DNA of 64,000 nucleotides, from assembly GCA_030737875.1 (NCBI GenBank), contig JASFAX010000020.1, positions 31,572,688-31,636,687 of the forward strand, read 5' to 3'. Every line of letters begins with the position of its first letter. The stretch's first letter is position 1. The position numbers and the translations under genes were made by a program. Source of the DNA: Allium sativum. Lineage: Eukaryota > Streptophyta > Magnoliopsida > Asparagales > Amaryllidaceae. The notes beneath the pieces were generated by a model, which saw only the letters and a list, made by a program, of their open reading frames with translations, did not search any database and had not been told where the DNA came from. Positions 23,454 to 36,198 of the stretch are shown piece by piece.

Positions 23454-24485
23454 ATCTCCCCCACTTAAAACTTTTCGTCCCCGAAAAGGAACGAAGCCGA
23501 AAGTTGTTTAACTAATCAACTCAACTTTCATTATTTTGTTTATGGCTTAAGCTCTTCAACTTTTCAGTTTCTAAGAACTTTTCAAAAATTTGGCTAACAC
23601 CCTAAATTTTCGAAAAATTTCGCCATAACCTCCCCTGCACCGGGAGCACGGGAAAATCCCGAAATTGCCATACAGGCCTTCTGATCTCAAAAAAGAAAAG
23701 AAAAAAGCCAAACGGCTAGCCAATCGGCTCATAAAATCATCATCACCCAAACAAAACAGTAAATTATAGTAAACATGTACCTATTTGTCGGGCAAACAAA
23801 TTTTATTCTCTGCTCTAGCCTCCTTGCTATGACCTGTTCAATGTAAGTACATGTATATGCAAGCAAATGCTACAAATTTTCAACACAACTCACTATTTGA
23901 TTCTATTAGGCGTAATGGTTCAAAATTATCAAACAAATTAACAAACAACACAAACATCAATCAATTAGTGGATTAACGTTTCAAATTCATAATTTTGATA
24001 TATAGTCAAAAATCAGATTTTTGATGCCAAATCACAACAATAAGCCCTATCTAGTTTCGGTTCTGACACCAGTCAATTGGAAATATATAGAAATCTCACT
24101 TTCGAAACTCGAAAATAAATACTGGCGATGGTGCCCCGTCACCAGAATTATCCCCGAGCACTAGAGTATGATTCTATAACTATCAAGTATATTAAAACTT
24201 CGAATACACGTTTGCAAGACATATATGCAAAATCTTTATATATCGGATTGTCCAAATCAAATTATAATAAATAATCAACTACGAAAAATTGATTTAAATT
24301 TTCAAAACAAAATTGTTTTCATTTTAAAAACATACTCTTCACGCTCGTTTTAGGATACTACTGATCCTATCTCTAATGAGTCATTCCCATTGGATATTAC
24401 TAATCCAATATCTGATGAATTCTTTCGTATGGTTCTAATGTGCCTTGTTCTCTGAGCTTTGTTCACCAAAGCTCTGATACCACGA
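23454..24485 (-). other. Element 1 interior (1,032 bp), non-coding
   Basis: On the minus strand it begins with the primer site, continues with a block nearly identical to the element 2 interior (24340-24440), and ends with CTTTTCGGGGACGAAAAG and the tract AAGTGGGGGAGAT (23466-23454). That ending is where plant gypsy pol genes normally stop, so it looks like a leftover of a full-length parent. A 77-codon frame (24583-24350) starts in the LTR, crosses the primer site and is not a known gag. No protease, RT or integrase motif is present. Confidence 0.85.
24471..24482 (-). other. primer binding site of element 1
   Basis: TGGTATCAGAGC on the minus strand, three bases after the end of the 5' LTR. 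It is a perfect initiator-Met type site and fixes the orientation. Confidence 0.92.
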
Positions 24486-27400
24486 TGAAACGACCCGAAC
24501 TTCCCCGGTCTCCGAAGAGAAGAGAAAGAACGAATTGTTTTGAGAACACGACAAAATAGAACGCAGACGGAAGAACATTTCATTGTATATTACAACAATG
24601 CATCAGATTACAAGAATATACAGAGTATAAATGAATATTACACAGAAATATCAGAGATTTAAATTACATTTAAATACATAGCAGCGGAAAATAATACAAT
24701 ACACAACTAGAAAGAGATATACGGATACAAAGCTTTCCGGATATCGTTCCAGCTGTAAACCAGGATCCTGTGAATATAAATCTGCAAAACCAAAACTACT
24801 AGCTGCCCGTGTGGAAAATAGGGGCACCCAGAGTTTAGGTTAAAACAATAAACTCCAGGTCAGTCATGGGACTGGTGTGAGAACTAAAACAGTTATTAAT
24901 CTTTATTTTAAAGTTAGGTAAATCAAGGGACCACGCCGTATAACACGGAACGGGTTTCCTCCCAAGAATACCAGTGCATAAAACAAACAACGCAATGCTA
25001 AATAAAGAAAAATGAAGCTATTATAAGACCCAGGTCCCATCACACAATGCAATGCAAGCCGGAGGATAGGGTTTTTACCTTATAATAGCCAAGAATGATT
25101 GATACGTTTAAAACAAATCATTTGATACTATTATAAGTGCATAGTGTATAAAACAACTTCAAATCATAAGTATCAATCATAGGCGACATGAGCGCCCCAT
25201 CCCACTATGTCGCCATACTAGGCTTTACAACTAAAACCGCAAATGTCACGTATTTGGAAGTTGGATTTCCATCTATGAACCGAGGCCAGGGATCGTCCTC
25301 TACCGATTCGAGACAATCTAGCCCATGTCTCAGGCAAGTACTCAGTCAAGCCTTGGAGCGACAGGGCCGGTCCACCGATGTGTATTAAAATTCCTGAACA
25401 CTGCGTTTCCCCGCCCTTTGGGGCGTAAATGAGCCAACGAATGGCTCCATCGGACCCGGATCGTCCGATCTAACCGAGGCGCCTCGCAACAGCAACAACC
25501 ACACAGGTGAAAAGTATATAAATGTCAGGGCTGGTAGGTCACTGACACCACCCTAGCTAGAAGGAAACGCATGCCCTTCCTGAGGTCCTCTCCCGTTTCT
25601 GGTTCACAACCGGGGTGTGAGGCTCGCGAATTCACGTTACACAAAGCTATGCCACACAGGCGGTGCTTTGATCATCAACCACAAGACTTTGCTTTTCAAC
25701 AGAAGCCTTGATCATTTGCATCTTAGCATGCCACACAGGCAAACCACTCCATGCAACCAATATCGATCACAGAGAATGAAATCCAACGTCAGACACACAG
25801 TCCATTTACAAATCCGTTCCGGGTCTGAACGAAACAGGAGGCACATAGTACCCCGCATATCCATCGATCTCCAAGTACGTCTGGACGATCACTGACTGTT
25901 TCCATCTTCTTGGGTGTACAGCCCAATCAAGATCATCAGTAATCATCCAAACGACGTGAAAACCTCCGGTCTTCGACCACCGTCTTCATCTTCGACTTAT
26001 CGTCGTATCAGTTATTCAGAATGGGATAAACCCGGTCTTTCCGAATAACTCGCGTATATTTTAAATAAGTGTTACACAAACACAACATACGCCTCATTCC
26101 AATTCATCAGTCACTAACCGTAAATTAATCAAGAGAATAATTTCCCAAATATTAACCCCGAAGGCCGAAACCAACATCAGATCAATATCCAGAAAACCGT
26201 TCTGCTTAGCTAACTGACAGTTAGTTTCTAAATTTCACATTCATAGGGAAAGGTTCCCATTAATTTTATCAAAGATAAATTCCTTGAATTTATTCTTTTA
26301 TCTTCCTCTGAATATCGATTCAACTAGTCGGGATTAACGAACCTTACCGAAGTAATCATTTGTTTTAATTTCCCAACCCCAACCTATTCATCCCATGAAG
26401 TAAAACTGGTAATACTTCATGTCTAACACCATGGTGTTATCGGTAAATTTAATTACCATTTCACGTTCAAATCTAATTAAAGATTTAACTATCGCCTGGA
26501 GCAAAACTGGTGATACTCCATTCTCGATCATTTCAATCTAATTAAAGATTCAGTAAACTCCACTTAGTTTTAATCTGTGACTGGGTTAAAGAATCAGTGT
26601 CATTTAAAACACGGTTCACGATAAACCCAAAATCACATCACATTTCAATCAGTCCCTAACTGTAAATTAGCAAGTGAGCAATTCCCTAAGTATTAACCCC
26701 GAAGGCCGAAACCAACATCAGATCAATACCCCAGAAATCATTCAACTTAACCAATCCCCAGTTAGTTTCTGATTTTCTTAACTCCTTGGGGTCTAAGAAC
26801 AGTATTATTGAAGATACCGTTCACGACAACCCAAAATCACATTTTATTGATTATTGGGTTAAAGAACAAGTGTTATTTAAAACACTATTCACGATATACC
26901 CAAAAATCAATACCAATTTAATCCCAATTAAATATTATTTAATTGGTACACATCATTAAATCTAAATAAAAGATTTAATCTTTTCTCAACTGGGCTTAAG
27001 AACAGTGTTAATGAAGACACCATTCACGACAAACCCAAATCACATTTGATATTAAATACAAGGCTCTGAATAGAAAATATATCGGCTTATATTCAATATC
27101 AAATTCTACGACTAACAAATGTCGTATTGGGAATAACGATATATATATCTTTCAAATTCCCATAACAATATCTGTATCATCACGAAATCCAACATCGAAA
27201 TATTCCGAAGACAATTTCGATTCAAATCCATTCCAATTCAAATATTGGAAATTCTGGTTATTTTCAAAACCATTTCAAATCCAATTTATTTATTTAAAAA
27301 TAAATAGAATTATAATTCTAGTTCAAAACTAGTTCATTTCGATAAAATTCGATTTTTATCTTTTCAAATATGGAGTTTTTCATTCCAATTCTTCTCAAAT

Positions 27401-28916
27401 CATTTCTTATGATTTTACACAAATTATTACTATTTTTAATAATTTTATCAAGGCCCGTACAGTCGATTTCCAACAACGGCCATCGAAATGCATTTACAGC
27501 GACCTTTTCCAAATTTGATTTGGACATAAATCCAAATCCAACCATTAGATTTCTAATTTCTAATATTCGTTAGAAAGCTCTTTTTGATACGAATCTAACG
27601 GTTCCAGTTTTAGGAGAATCCGACGGTCGGATCTCCCGTAATATCCGTTCGAAGTCAATGGTCGAAATTCGCGAACTGCCACGGCGCGGCGCGTTCTATT
27701 CAGGCCATTATATTTTATATATAATATATATAATGTATACTTCGTCGATTTCAATTCAAAACGTGCTTTATAGATCGTTTTAAATTCATTTACAAAACGG
27801 TTTCAACTTCATCTTCAATTTCTAATCAAAATTGAATATTCCAATACAAATTCGTTTTAATTTCATTTCAAATTGATTTCAAATTGATTTCAATTCAATT
27901 TCAATTTAATTCGAATGCAATTCCTTTCGATTTCAATTCGAATTCAATTCTATTAAATTTCAATTTGAATTCACTTCTATTCAATTTCAATTTGAATTCA
28001 TTTCTATTCAATTTCAATTTGAATTTATTTCTATTCAATTTCAATTTGAATTTCAATTCTTTTCAAAATTTCAGATTTTGAAATCACTTTCGATATTCGT
28101 TATAAAATGAATAAAATCGATATAAATATCGTTCACGTCAAAATCGCGTAAATCTAATCAACACGGCTTCATATATTCATATTTTCAAATATTCCATTTC
28201 GAATATTTCTTTTTCAAATATTTCGATTTCAAATATTCTATTTCAAATATTCTATTTCAAATATTTCTACTTCTAAACTGGAATGAGGCCCAATCAATTA
28301 CCATATAATGTTAATTATATGGATTTTCTACAACAGATGTATACAATAACAACGATGAATAATCAACCAGCATCCAAAGTGCGTTCTACACTGTATAAGC
28401 ATCAAATATAAATATTCAACGCTTATAACAGCCTGTCAATCAATCGATCAACATACAACTAAACAATCGGGATTAGTGTACGTCAAATATCATCCCAATA
28501 CCCGTGTGGGGTTTCAAACAATCAAACACAGATTTTATTTGTGCAGTTGGGCGATGTGTAAAATTTATCGTCCCAATCAATATCAATCAAATCAGTGTAT
28601 ATAAACAAATCTCTGATTTGTTTATAAATATTTATTTTATTTCATATACACGTTAAAAATTCTATTTTTAACTATAAAATATTTTCCACTATAAAGTATT
28701 TTATTTCATTTCACATCACAACACACAATCAACTTCACAGTAAAATCAAACAAATAAGCATACAAGCCGTCCATGGTCTATGGACGACGGGTGTCGGGTG
28801 CTACTAAACACCATCTGCATCCTAGTATATATTTTAACTAGAAAATTAAATTAAAGAGTGAGAAATTCTCACATAATTGCTAATCCAACGCCACCACTCT
28901 TCTTAGGTAGAAATCT
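24486..28916 (-). repeat. Element 1, 5' LTR, part next to the primer site
   Basis: Co-linear with 17227-21680 at about 99% where compared. It is interrupted after AATCT (28912-28916) by element 2. Internal repeats correspond to those of the other LTR with small copy-number differences. Confidence 0.92.
27945..28055. repeat. 27-bp minisatellite, short form (element 1, 5' LTR)
   Basis: About four units, matching 20690-20800 with single-base changes. No expansion like that in element 2. Confidence 0.75.
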
Positions 28917-29839
28917 TGTAACAACCCGAAAATCTGGGCCAGTGTAAAATTTTTATTTTGGCAACTTTAGCGAATTTTGAATATTTAAATTGAATCGTTT
29001 TAAATAAAAACGAAGGAAAATTTATTTTCAATATAATTCGAACGTATATATTATACGCGTCGTCGTTAGAATATAAATATTTATATATAATTATAAATAG
29101 AATTGAAAATGGCGCGGTAGTTCCATAATTCGATTTCAAACTTCAATTGAATGTACCGGGTGAAAAACAATCCGGATTTTAGCGAAACCGAAAACATTAG
29201 GATCTAATTTATAATATCTTTCTAACGAATCCGAAAAATCGAAATTTCATAGCGGGAATCAAAAGTTATTTCCAGTTGAAAATTCTGAATAGTCGCTATG
29301 GAATTCAGGCCCTTAAAAATGGAAATTTTGCAAACGACCTCGGATTTCGACGAAACCACGTTTGTTGGATCCGCAGTGTCAAATTATTGCTAGGTTTCAA
29401 ATTTCATAATTTTTCGAATCAATATGTGAGCGTGGAAAAGGAAAACACGTTTGACCAGTTTCAGTTGATTTTAATCGACTGGAAATTGGCCATTTTTCAA
29501 ACGGTCTCAGAATTCGACGAAACTAGTTTTGTTAGGACCGTATCGTCAATACGAAGCTAGAAAATATTTTTTTGGAATTTTTAAAGTTCGTATGTGACCC
29601 CGGTAAATTGAAATACGCGTTCAAATTCAATATATTGAGTTATATGTTGATTTTAACGGAAACTGATCGAAACGATCAAATCAACCTACGATACATATCC
29701 CATTGTGCTCGGAATGGGGGTAAAATGCTATGGACGATAGGCGGTGGGCCTCGTCTCGAGGTCGTATGTAAAAGTCAACTTTTTGCAAAATAAATAAATT
29801 AATTAAAAATTAAAACCCTCCCTTCTCCCTCTATAATTT

Positions 29840-30270
29840 CTGCCCCCCCCCCCCCCCCCCGTTATAATTCAGTAAGAGGAAAAAAAGAAAAACCCACAGA
29901 CCTAGTTCGAGCCGCCAGCCTCCCCCCCCCCCCCCCCCCCGTCCATCGTCGCCGTCGAGCCACCAGGGGGGTGCTTCCCCATCGCCTTGGCCTCGCCACA
30001 CCCACAACCCCCGACGCTCTCTCCTCCTCGTGACAGCGAACCCCCATCCACCGCAAACCCCAAAACCGCCTAGCCGAGCCTCCTGCGCACCTCCCCCTCC
30101 ATCGCCTATTCCTCCACCGCACCCTCCCTCTTCTCCTCCACTCGATTCCCTCGCTTCCCTTCCTCACGGTGACGCGCCCCCCCCTTTTTTTTTTGCTGGC
30201 CGTTGACGTTCGAGATCCCCCCCCCCAGTCACCCACAAAGCCACGCAACGCTCCTCCCTTCCCTCTCCTT
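29840..30270 (+). other. C-rich leader-like block (element 2, 5' LTR)
   Basis: Contains poly-C runs of up to 18 bases and CCTCC/CCGCC-rich sequence. It follows a CTATAATT box and precedes the donor-like GTAAGT. A 128-codon frame on the minus strand (30248-29862) is Arg/Gly-rich and lacks any motif; I treat it as composition-driven. The 3' LTR copy (37980-38390) has shorter poly-C runs. Confidence 0.55.
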
Positions 30271-30280
30271 CACAATCGCT

Positions 30281-31053
30281 GTAAGTTTTGTGATTATTTT
30301 AATTAAGTTAGATAGTTAAAAATACAATTTTTATTATGAGAATGACATGATTTTTTTTATATACGGCAAATGATGAAATGAAAATATAATTTTCATAGTA
30401 TATAGATGATAAAAATGTGATCTTTATATGGTAGTAAGTAAAAAGACGATATTTTGATATAAGTAGTGAAGTAAAAATATGATTTTTACTTCGATGAAAA
30501 GATGAAATCTATATTTTTGAAAAGATGAAATCTATATTTTTGAAAAGGCGAAATCTTTATTTTTATAAAGGCGAAATCTTTATTTTTATAAAGGCGAAAT
30601 CTATATTTTTGAAAAGGCGAAATCCATATTTTTGAAATGGAATTTTTTATCTATATGACATCGTAATAAAATTTGATTTTTATATATTGAATAGTATAAT
30701 AAAAATTTGATTTTTATATATTGACTAGTATAATAAAAATTTGATTTTTATATATTGAATAGTATAATAAAAATTTGATTTTTATATATTGAATAGTATA
30801 ATAAAAATTTGATTTTTATATATTGAATAGTATAATAAAATTTTGATTTTTATATATTGAATAGCATAATAAAAATTTGATTTTTATATATTGAATAGCA
30901 TAGTAAAAATTCGATTTTTACATATGTAGTGGCTACAGCAACGAAGATGACAAAAATGCGATAACGATGAAGATTTCTATCAATGAAGAGTCGTGAAGTT
31001 GGGATAGCTATTGGTGAGAACTTCTCACTCTTCAATTTCTTTTTTTTTTCTAG
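30281..31053 (+). other. candidate intron inside the element 2 LTR
   Basis: CAATCGCT is followed by GTAAGTTTTG at 30281 (strong donor likeness). TTTTTTTTTTCTAG ends at 31053 (strong acceptor likeness with a pyrimidine tract). The 773 bp between are AT-rich repeats typical of plant introns. The same sites bound 38399-39111 or thereabouts in the 3' LTR and a corresponding region of element 1. Transcript evidence is lacking. Confidence 0.4.
30664..30915. repeat. 34-bp tandem repeat (element 2, 5' LTR)
   Basis: About seven units of AAAAATTTGATTTTTATATA followed by TTGAATAGTATAAT. The 3' LTR has fewer units (38784-38971), so copy number changed after insertion. Confidence 0.9.
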
Positions 31054-31083
31054 TTATATATATATATATACTAGGATGCAGAC

Positions 31084-31099
31084 GGTGCTTAGTAGCACC
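31084..31099 (+). other. conserved short hairpin after the candidate acceptor
   Basis: GGTGCTTAGTAGCACC forms a 6-bp stem with a 4-base loop. It sits in a block (ACTAGGATGCAGACGGTG...CCGACAC) that is kept in elements 1 and 2 although the sequence around it differs. Confidence 0.5.
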
Positions 31100-32136
31100 C
31101 GACACAATCGTCCACAAACCATGGACTTGTTTGTTTGGTTGCATAAATTAGTTAGATGATTTGATTTGAAATTGAATTGTTTGGTGAAATGAATGGATTT
31201 GATTGATGTGTGAATGGCGTGGGCCTTCACTAGACCGGGGATAAGGCTAGGCCTCGTCCCGTTTCTAGTATCGTGCCGTTATGCCGCCGAAATTTTCTAA
31301 AATAAGTTAGAAAAATAAAAATATCATTTTATTTAAAGAATGAACTGAATAGAAATTCATATGTTAAAATAAAATGTTTAATCGTTAAAAATATAATTTT
31401 TAACGTGAATATGAATATAGTGAATGTGAATAAATAAATATTCATTTACAAACCGGACGGTTTGTTTTATGTACACTGATTTGATTGACGTTGATTGGGA
31501 CGATAAATTTGACACATCGCCCAACTGCACAAATAAAATCTGTGTTTGATTGTTTGAAACCCCACACGGGTGTTGGGATGAAATATGAAGTTCACTCATC
31601 CTGATTGATTAAATATGTCGATCGATTGATTGATTGATAGGCTGTTATAAGCGTTAAATATCTATATTTGATGCTTATATAGTGTAGTGCACTTTGGTTG
31701 ATGGTTGATTATTTTTCAATGCTATTATATACATGTGTTGTATGAAAATCCATATAATTAATTTTATATGGTGATTGATTGGGCCTCATTTCAATTTAGA
31801 AGATAAAGGATATTATAAAGTAAAGGTTCATGTGTTGACCGTACTCACCCGTTGAGATTAGTCATGTGTTGAACGAAATATTTTAATAATAAAATTTACT
31901 TCTATATCAATATAAAATAAAGGTTCATGTGTTGACAGTACTCATCCGTTGAGATTAGTTATGTGTTGAACGAAATATTTGGATAATAACAAATATTTTT
32001 ATAATAGGAAATATTTGAAATAGAATATTTGAAAATAGAAATATATGAAGCCGTGTTGATTAGATTGACGCCATTTTAACGTGAACGATATTTATATCGA
32101 TTTTATTCATTTAAAATGAATATTGAAAAGTGATTT

Positions 32137-33180
32137 CGAATTGAATCGAATAGAAAACCACTTTGAAATGAATTGAATAGAAAACCAATTTGAATTGAAT
32201 CGAATAGAAAACCAATTTGAATTGAATCGAATAGAAAACCAATTTGAATTGAATCGAATAGAAAACCGATTTGAATTGAATCGAATAGAAAACCGATTTG
32301 AATTGAATCGAATAGAAAACCAATTTGAATTGAATCGAATAGAAAACCACTTTGAATTGAATCGAATAGAAAACCAATTTGAATTGAATCGAATAGAAAT
32401 TGAATCGAATAGAAAACCAATTTGAATTGAATCGAATAGAAAACCAATTTAAATTGAATCGAATAGAAAACCAATTTGAATTGAATCGAACAGAAATTGA
32501 ATCGAATAGAAAACCAATTTGAATTGAATCGAACAGAAATTGAATCGAATAGAAAACCAATTTGAATTGAATCGAATAGAAAACCAATTTGAATTGAATC
32601 GAATAGAAAACCAATTTGAATTGAATCGAATAGAAAACCAATTTGAATTGAATCGAATAGAAAACCAATTTGAATTGAATTGAATAGAAAACCAATTTGA
32701 ATTGAGTCGAATAAAAAACCACTTTGAATTGAATCGAATAGAAAACCAATTTGAATTGAATCGAATAGAAATTGAATCGAATAGAAAACCAATTTGAATT
32801 GAATCGAATAGAAAACCAATTTGAATTAAATCGAATAGAAAACCAATTTGAATTGAATCGAATAGAAATTGAATCGAATAGAAAACCAATTTGGATTGAA
32901 TCGAATAGAAAACCAATTTGAATTGAATCGAATAGAAAACCAATTAGAAAATGAATTGAATAGAAAACCAATTTGAATTGAATCGAATAGAAAATGAATT
33001 GAATAGAAAACCAATTTGAATTGAATCGAATAGAAAACCAATTTGAATTGAATCGAATAGAAAACCAATTTGAATTGAATCGAATAGAAAACCACTTTGA
33101 ATTGAATCGAATAGTAAACCAATTTGAATTGAATCGAATAGAAAACCAATTTGAATTGAATTGAATAGAAAATGTATTGA
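32137..33180. repeat. 27-bp minisatellite array (element 2, 5' LTR)
   Basis: Roughly 38 units of GAATTGAATCGAATAGAAAA followed by CCAATTT, with a few truncated units. Because 27 is divisible by three and the unit lacks stops in several frames, it yields long artificial frames on both strands (FKLVFYSIQ or NRIENQFEL repeats). A related 22-bp repeat with GAAAACGAATTC follows at about 33175-33280. Confidence 0.95.
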
Positions 33181-36100
33181 ATTGAAAACGAATTTGAATT
33201 GAATTGAAAACGAATTCGAATTGAATTGAAAACGAGTTCGAATTGAATTGAAAACGAATTCGAATTGAATTAAAAACGAACTAAAATGAATTCAAATTGA
33301 ATTGAAATTGGAATTGAATTGAAATGAATTTTAAAACGAATTTATAAGGAAGAATTCAGTTTTATTTTGAAATGAAATGGAAGTTGAAATTGTTTTTGAA
33401 ACGAATTTAAAACTATTTATATAATTCGTTTTAAATAGAAATTGATGAAATATATATTATATATATAATATAATGGCCTGAATAGAACGCGCCGCGCCGC
33501 GGCAGTTCGCGAATTTCGACCATTAACTTCAAACGGACATTACGGGAGATCCGACCGTCGGATTCTCCTAAAACCGGAACCGTTGGGTTCGTATCGAAAA
33601 GAGATTTCTAACGAATATTAGAAATTTGAAATCTAACGGTTGGATTTGGAGATATGTCCAAATCAAATTTGAAAAAGGTCGCTGTAAGTGCAGTTCGATG
33701 GCCATTGGTGGAAATCGACTGTACGGGCCTTGATAAAATTATTAAAAATATCAATAATTTGTGTAAAATCAGAAGAAATGATTTGGGAAAAATTTGGGAT
33801 GAAAAACTCCATATTTGAAAAGATAAAAATAGATTTTTATCGAAATGAACTAGTTTGACTCAATTTAAAACCCGGGTTTTTATTTTTAAATAAATAAATT
33901 AGATTTAAAAAGGGGTTTTAAATAATCGAAATTCCTAATATATTTGATTTGAATTGAACTAGAATTGATATGTGGATTTATCGTGAACTGTGTTTTAAAC
34001 AACACTAGTTCTTTAACCCGATGATAAACAGAATGTGATTTGGGTTTGTCGTGAACGGTGTTTTAAATGACATTAGTTCTTTAACCCAATAAAAGGAGTT
34101 TTAAAGAATCTGCAATTAGATTGAAATGTGAATTTACAATCTAAATTATCAAATTTAGAAAACGAGCGAGAATGGAGTATCACCAGTTTTGCTCCAAAGC
34201 GATAGTTAAATCTTTAATTAGATTTGAACGTGAAATGGTAATTAATTTTACGGATAACACTGTGGTGCTAAATATGGAGTATTGCCAGTTTTGCTTCATG
34301 GGATGAATAGGTTGGGATTGGGGAATAAAATAAATAATTACTTCGGTGTGGTTCGCTAATCTCGACTAGTTTAGAAAACCATAATCTGGTTTGAAATGAC
34401 ATCCAAAGGGAGATTAAAGGATAAATTTTAAAAAAAATTATCTTGGATAAAATTAATGGGAACCTTTCCCTAAAAATGTGATTTTGTGAATAAAAGAATA
34501 TTCTGAATTGGAATGAGGCGTACGTTGTGTTTGTGTAACATTTGTTTTAATATACGCGGGTTGTTCGGAAAGGCCGGGTTTATACCCATTCTGAATAACC
34601 GATTCGACGATAAGTCGAAGATGGAGATGGTGGTCGAAGACCGGAAGTCTTCACATCGTTTGGATAATTACTGACGATTCTGATTGGGCTGTACACCCAA
34701 GAGGATGGAAATAGTTGGTGGTCGTCCAGACGTACTTGGAGATGGATGGATATGCGAGGAAAGTGCCTCCGGTTTCGTTCAGACCCAGAACGAACTTGTA
34801 AATGGATTTTGTGTCTGACATTGGATTTTATTCTGTGTTGATTGATTTCTGTTAAATATATATCTATTTGGCGGCGGAGAATTTATTCTCTTGCTTAACG
34901 CCCTTCTCTGAGACGTACGAGCTTAGAGATTATATATCGATAGATATCAATCGCATGGCATGAATTGCCTGTGTGGCATACTGAGTTGCATGGATCAAGG
35001 CTTCTGTTGAAAAGCAAAGTCTTGTGGTTGATGATCAAAGCACGGCCTTTGTGGCGTAGCTTTGTGTATAGCGTGAATTCGCGAGCCTCACATCTCGGTA
35101 TGAGCCAAAAATGGGATACGGACCGCTGGGAGAGCACGACGTTTCTTTCTAGCTATGGTGGTGTCAGTGACTTACCAGCCCTGACATTTATATACTTTTC
35201 ACCTATGTGGTTGTTGGAATGCGAGGCGCCTCGATTATAGGTCTGTAAGGACCGGGAAACGTGTGTTCAGGAATTGCCAATCCTCTAACGTAAGTGAGGA
35301 CCGGCCCAGCCGATCCAGGGTTGCCCAGAGTGCGTAACCCTGGGACATTTGCTAGAGTGTCTCGAACGCGGAGAGGAGCTTGACCCTTGCCTCGACTCAT
35401 GACGGAAATCCAATTTCCAATACGAGATATTTCGGCTTTATTTGTATAGCCTAGTATGACGACATAGTAGCATGGGATGCTATGCCTTCTATGATTTATA
35501 TTTATGATTGAAATTGTTTTGACACTATACACTTATTATAGTATCAAATGATTTGTTTTAAACGTACCAAGCATGTTTGGCTATTATAAGGGAAAACCCT
35601 ATCCTCCGGCTTGCGTTGCATTGTGTGATGGGACCTGGGTCCTATAATAGCTTCATTTTTCGAAAAAGCATTGCGTTGTTTATTCTATGCACTGGTATTC
35701 TTGGGAGGAAACCCGTTCTGTGTTATACGGCGTGGTCCCTTGAATTACCCATTTTAAAGTAAAGTTTTAAATAACTGTTTTAGTTCTCACACCAGTCACA
35801 TGACTGACCTGGAGTTTATTGTTTTAACCTAAACTCTGGGTGCCCCTATTCTCCGCACGGGCAGCTAGTAGTTTTGGTTTTGCAGATTTATATTCACAGG
35901 ATCCTGGTTTACAGCTGGAATGATATCCGGAAAGCTCTGTATCCGTATATCACCTTCAGTTGTGCTTTGTATTATTTTCCGCTGCTATGTAATTTATTGT
36001 AATCTCTGATATTTATCGAATGTAATTTATTCATTTATACCCTATATATTCTTGTATCTGATGGAATTGTTGTAATAGCAATGAAATGTTCTTCCGTCTG

Positions 36101-36198
36101 TGTTTTGATTTGTCTTGTCCTCAAACGATCAGGGGTTTCGAACGGTCTAGATTGGTTTAACGACTGATTCAGATCGAGCGAAATTCCCGGCCGTCACA

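Larger units (their letters stand above)
28917..36198 (+). repeat. Element 2, 5' LTR (7,282 bp)
   Basis: Layout: AT-rich U3-like part with a CTATAATT box (about 29830), a GC/C-rich block (29840-30270), a donor-like site (30281), 23-bp and 34-bp AT repeats (30500-30915), an acceptor-like site (31053), a hairpin block (31084-31099), a 27-bp minisatellite (32137-33180), a palindromic TATATATAATATAATGGCC zone (about 33450), and the part shared with element 1 to the end. Frames inside it are low complexity or repeat-driven, and none resembles a protein family. Confidence 0.92.

Noticed and set aside
29862..30248. Arg/Gly-rich frame of 128 codons (and 37916-38362, minus)
   Set aside because: Composition-driven frame over poly-C and CCTCC tracts; poly-C length differs between the LTRs, so the frame is not kept.
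32103..33149. Long frames of up to 286 codons on both strands with FYSIQFKLV or NRIENQFEL repeats
   Set aside because: They are produced by the 27-bp repeat, whose length is divisible by three; several frames on both strands are open at once and no start, stop or codon signal is specific. The same holds for 40131-41291.
34965..35240. 91-codon frame in both LTRs of element 2 (also 42945-43220), and the minus frames at 35203-35532 and 43183-43512
   Set aside because: Overlapping frames on both strands in near-identical LTR copies; no domain, and the matching part of element 1 is not open in the same frame.
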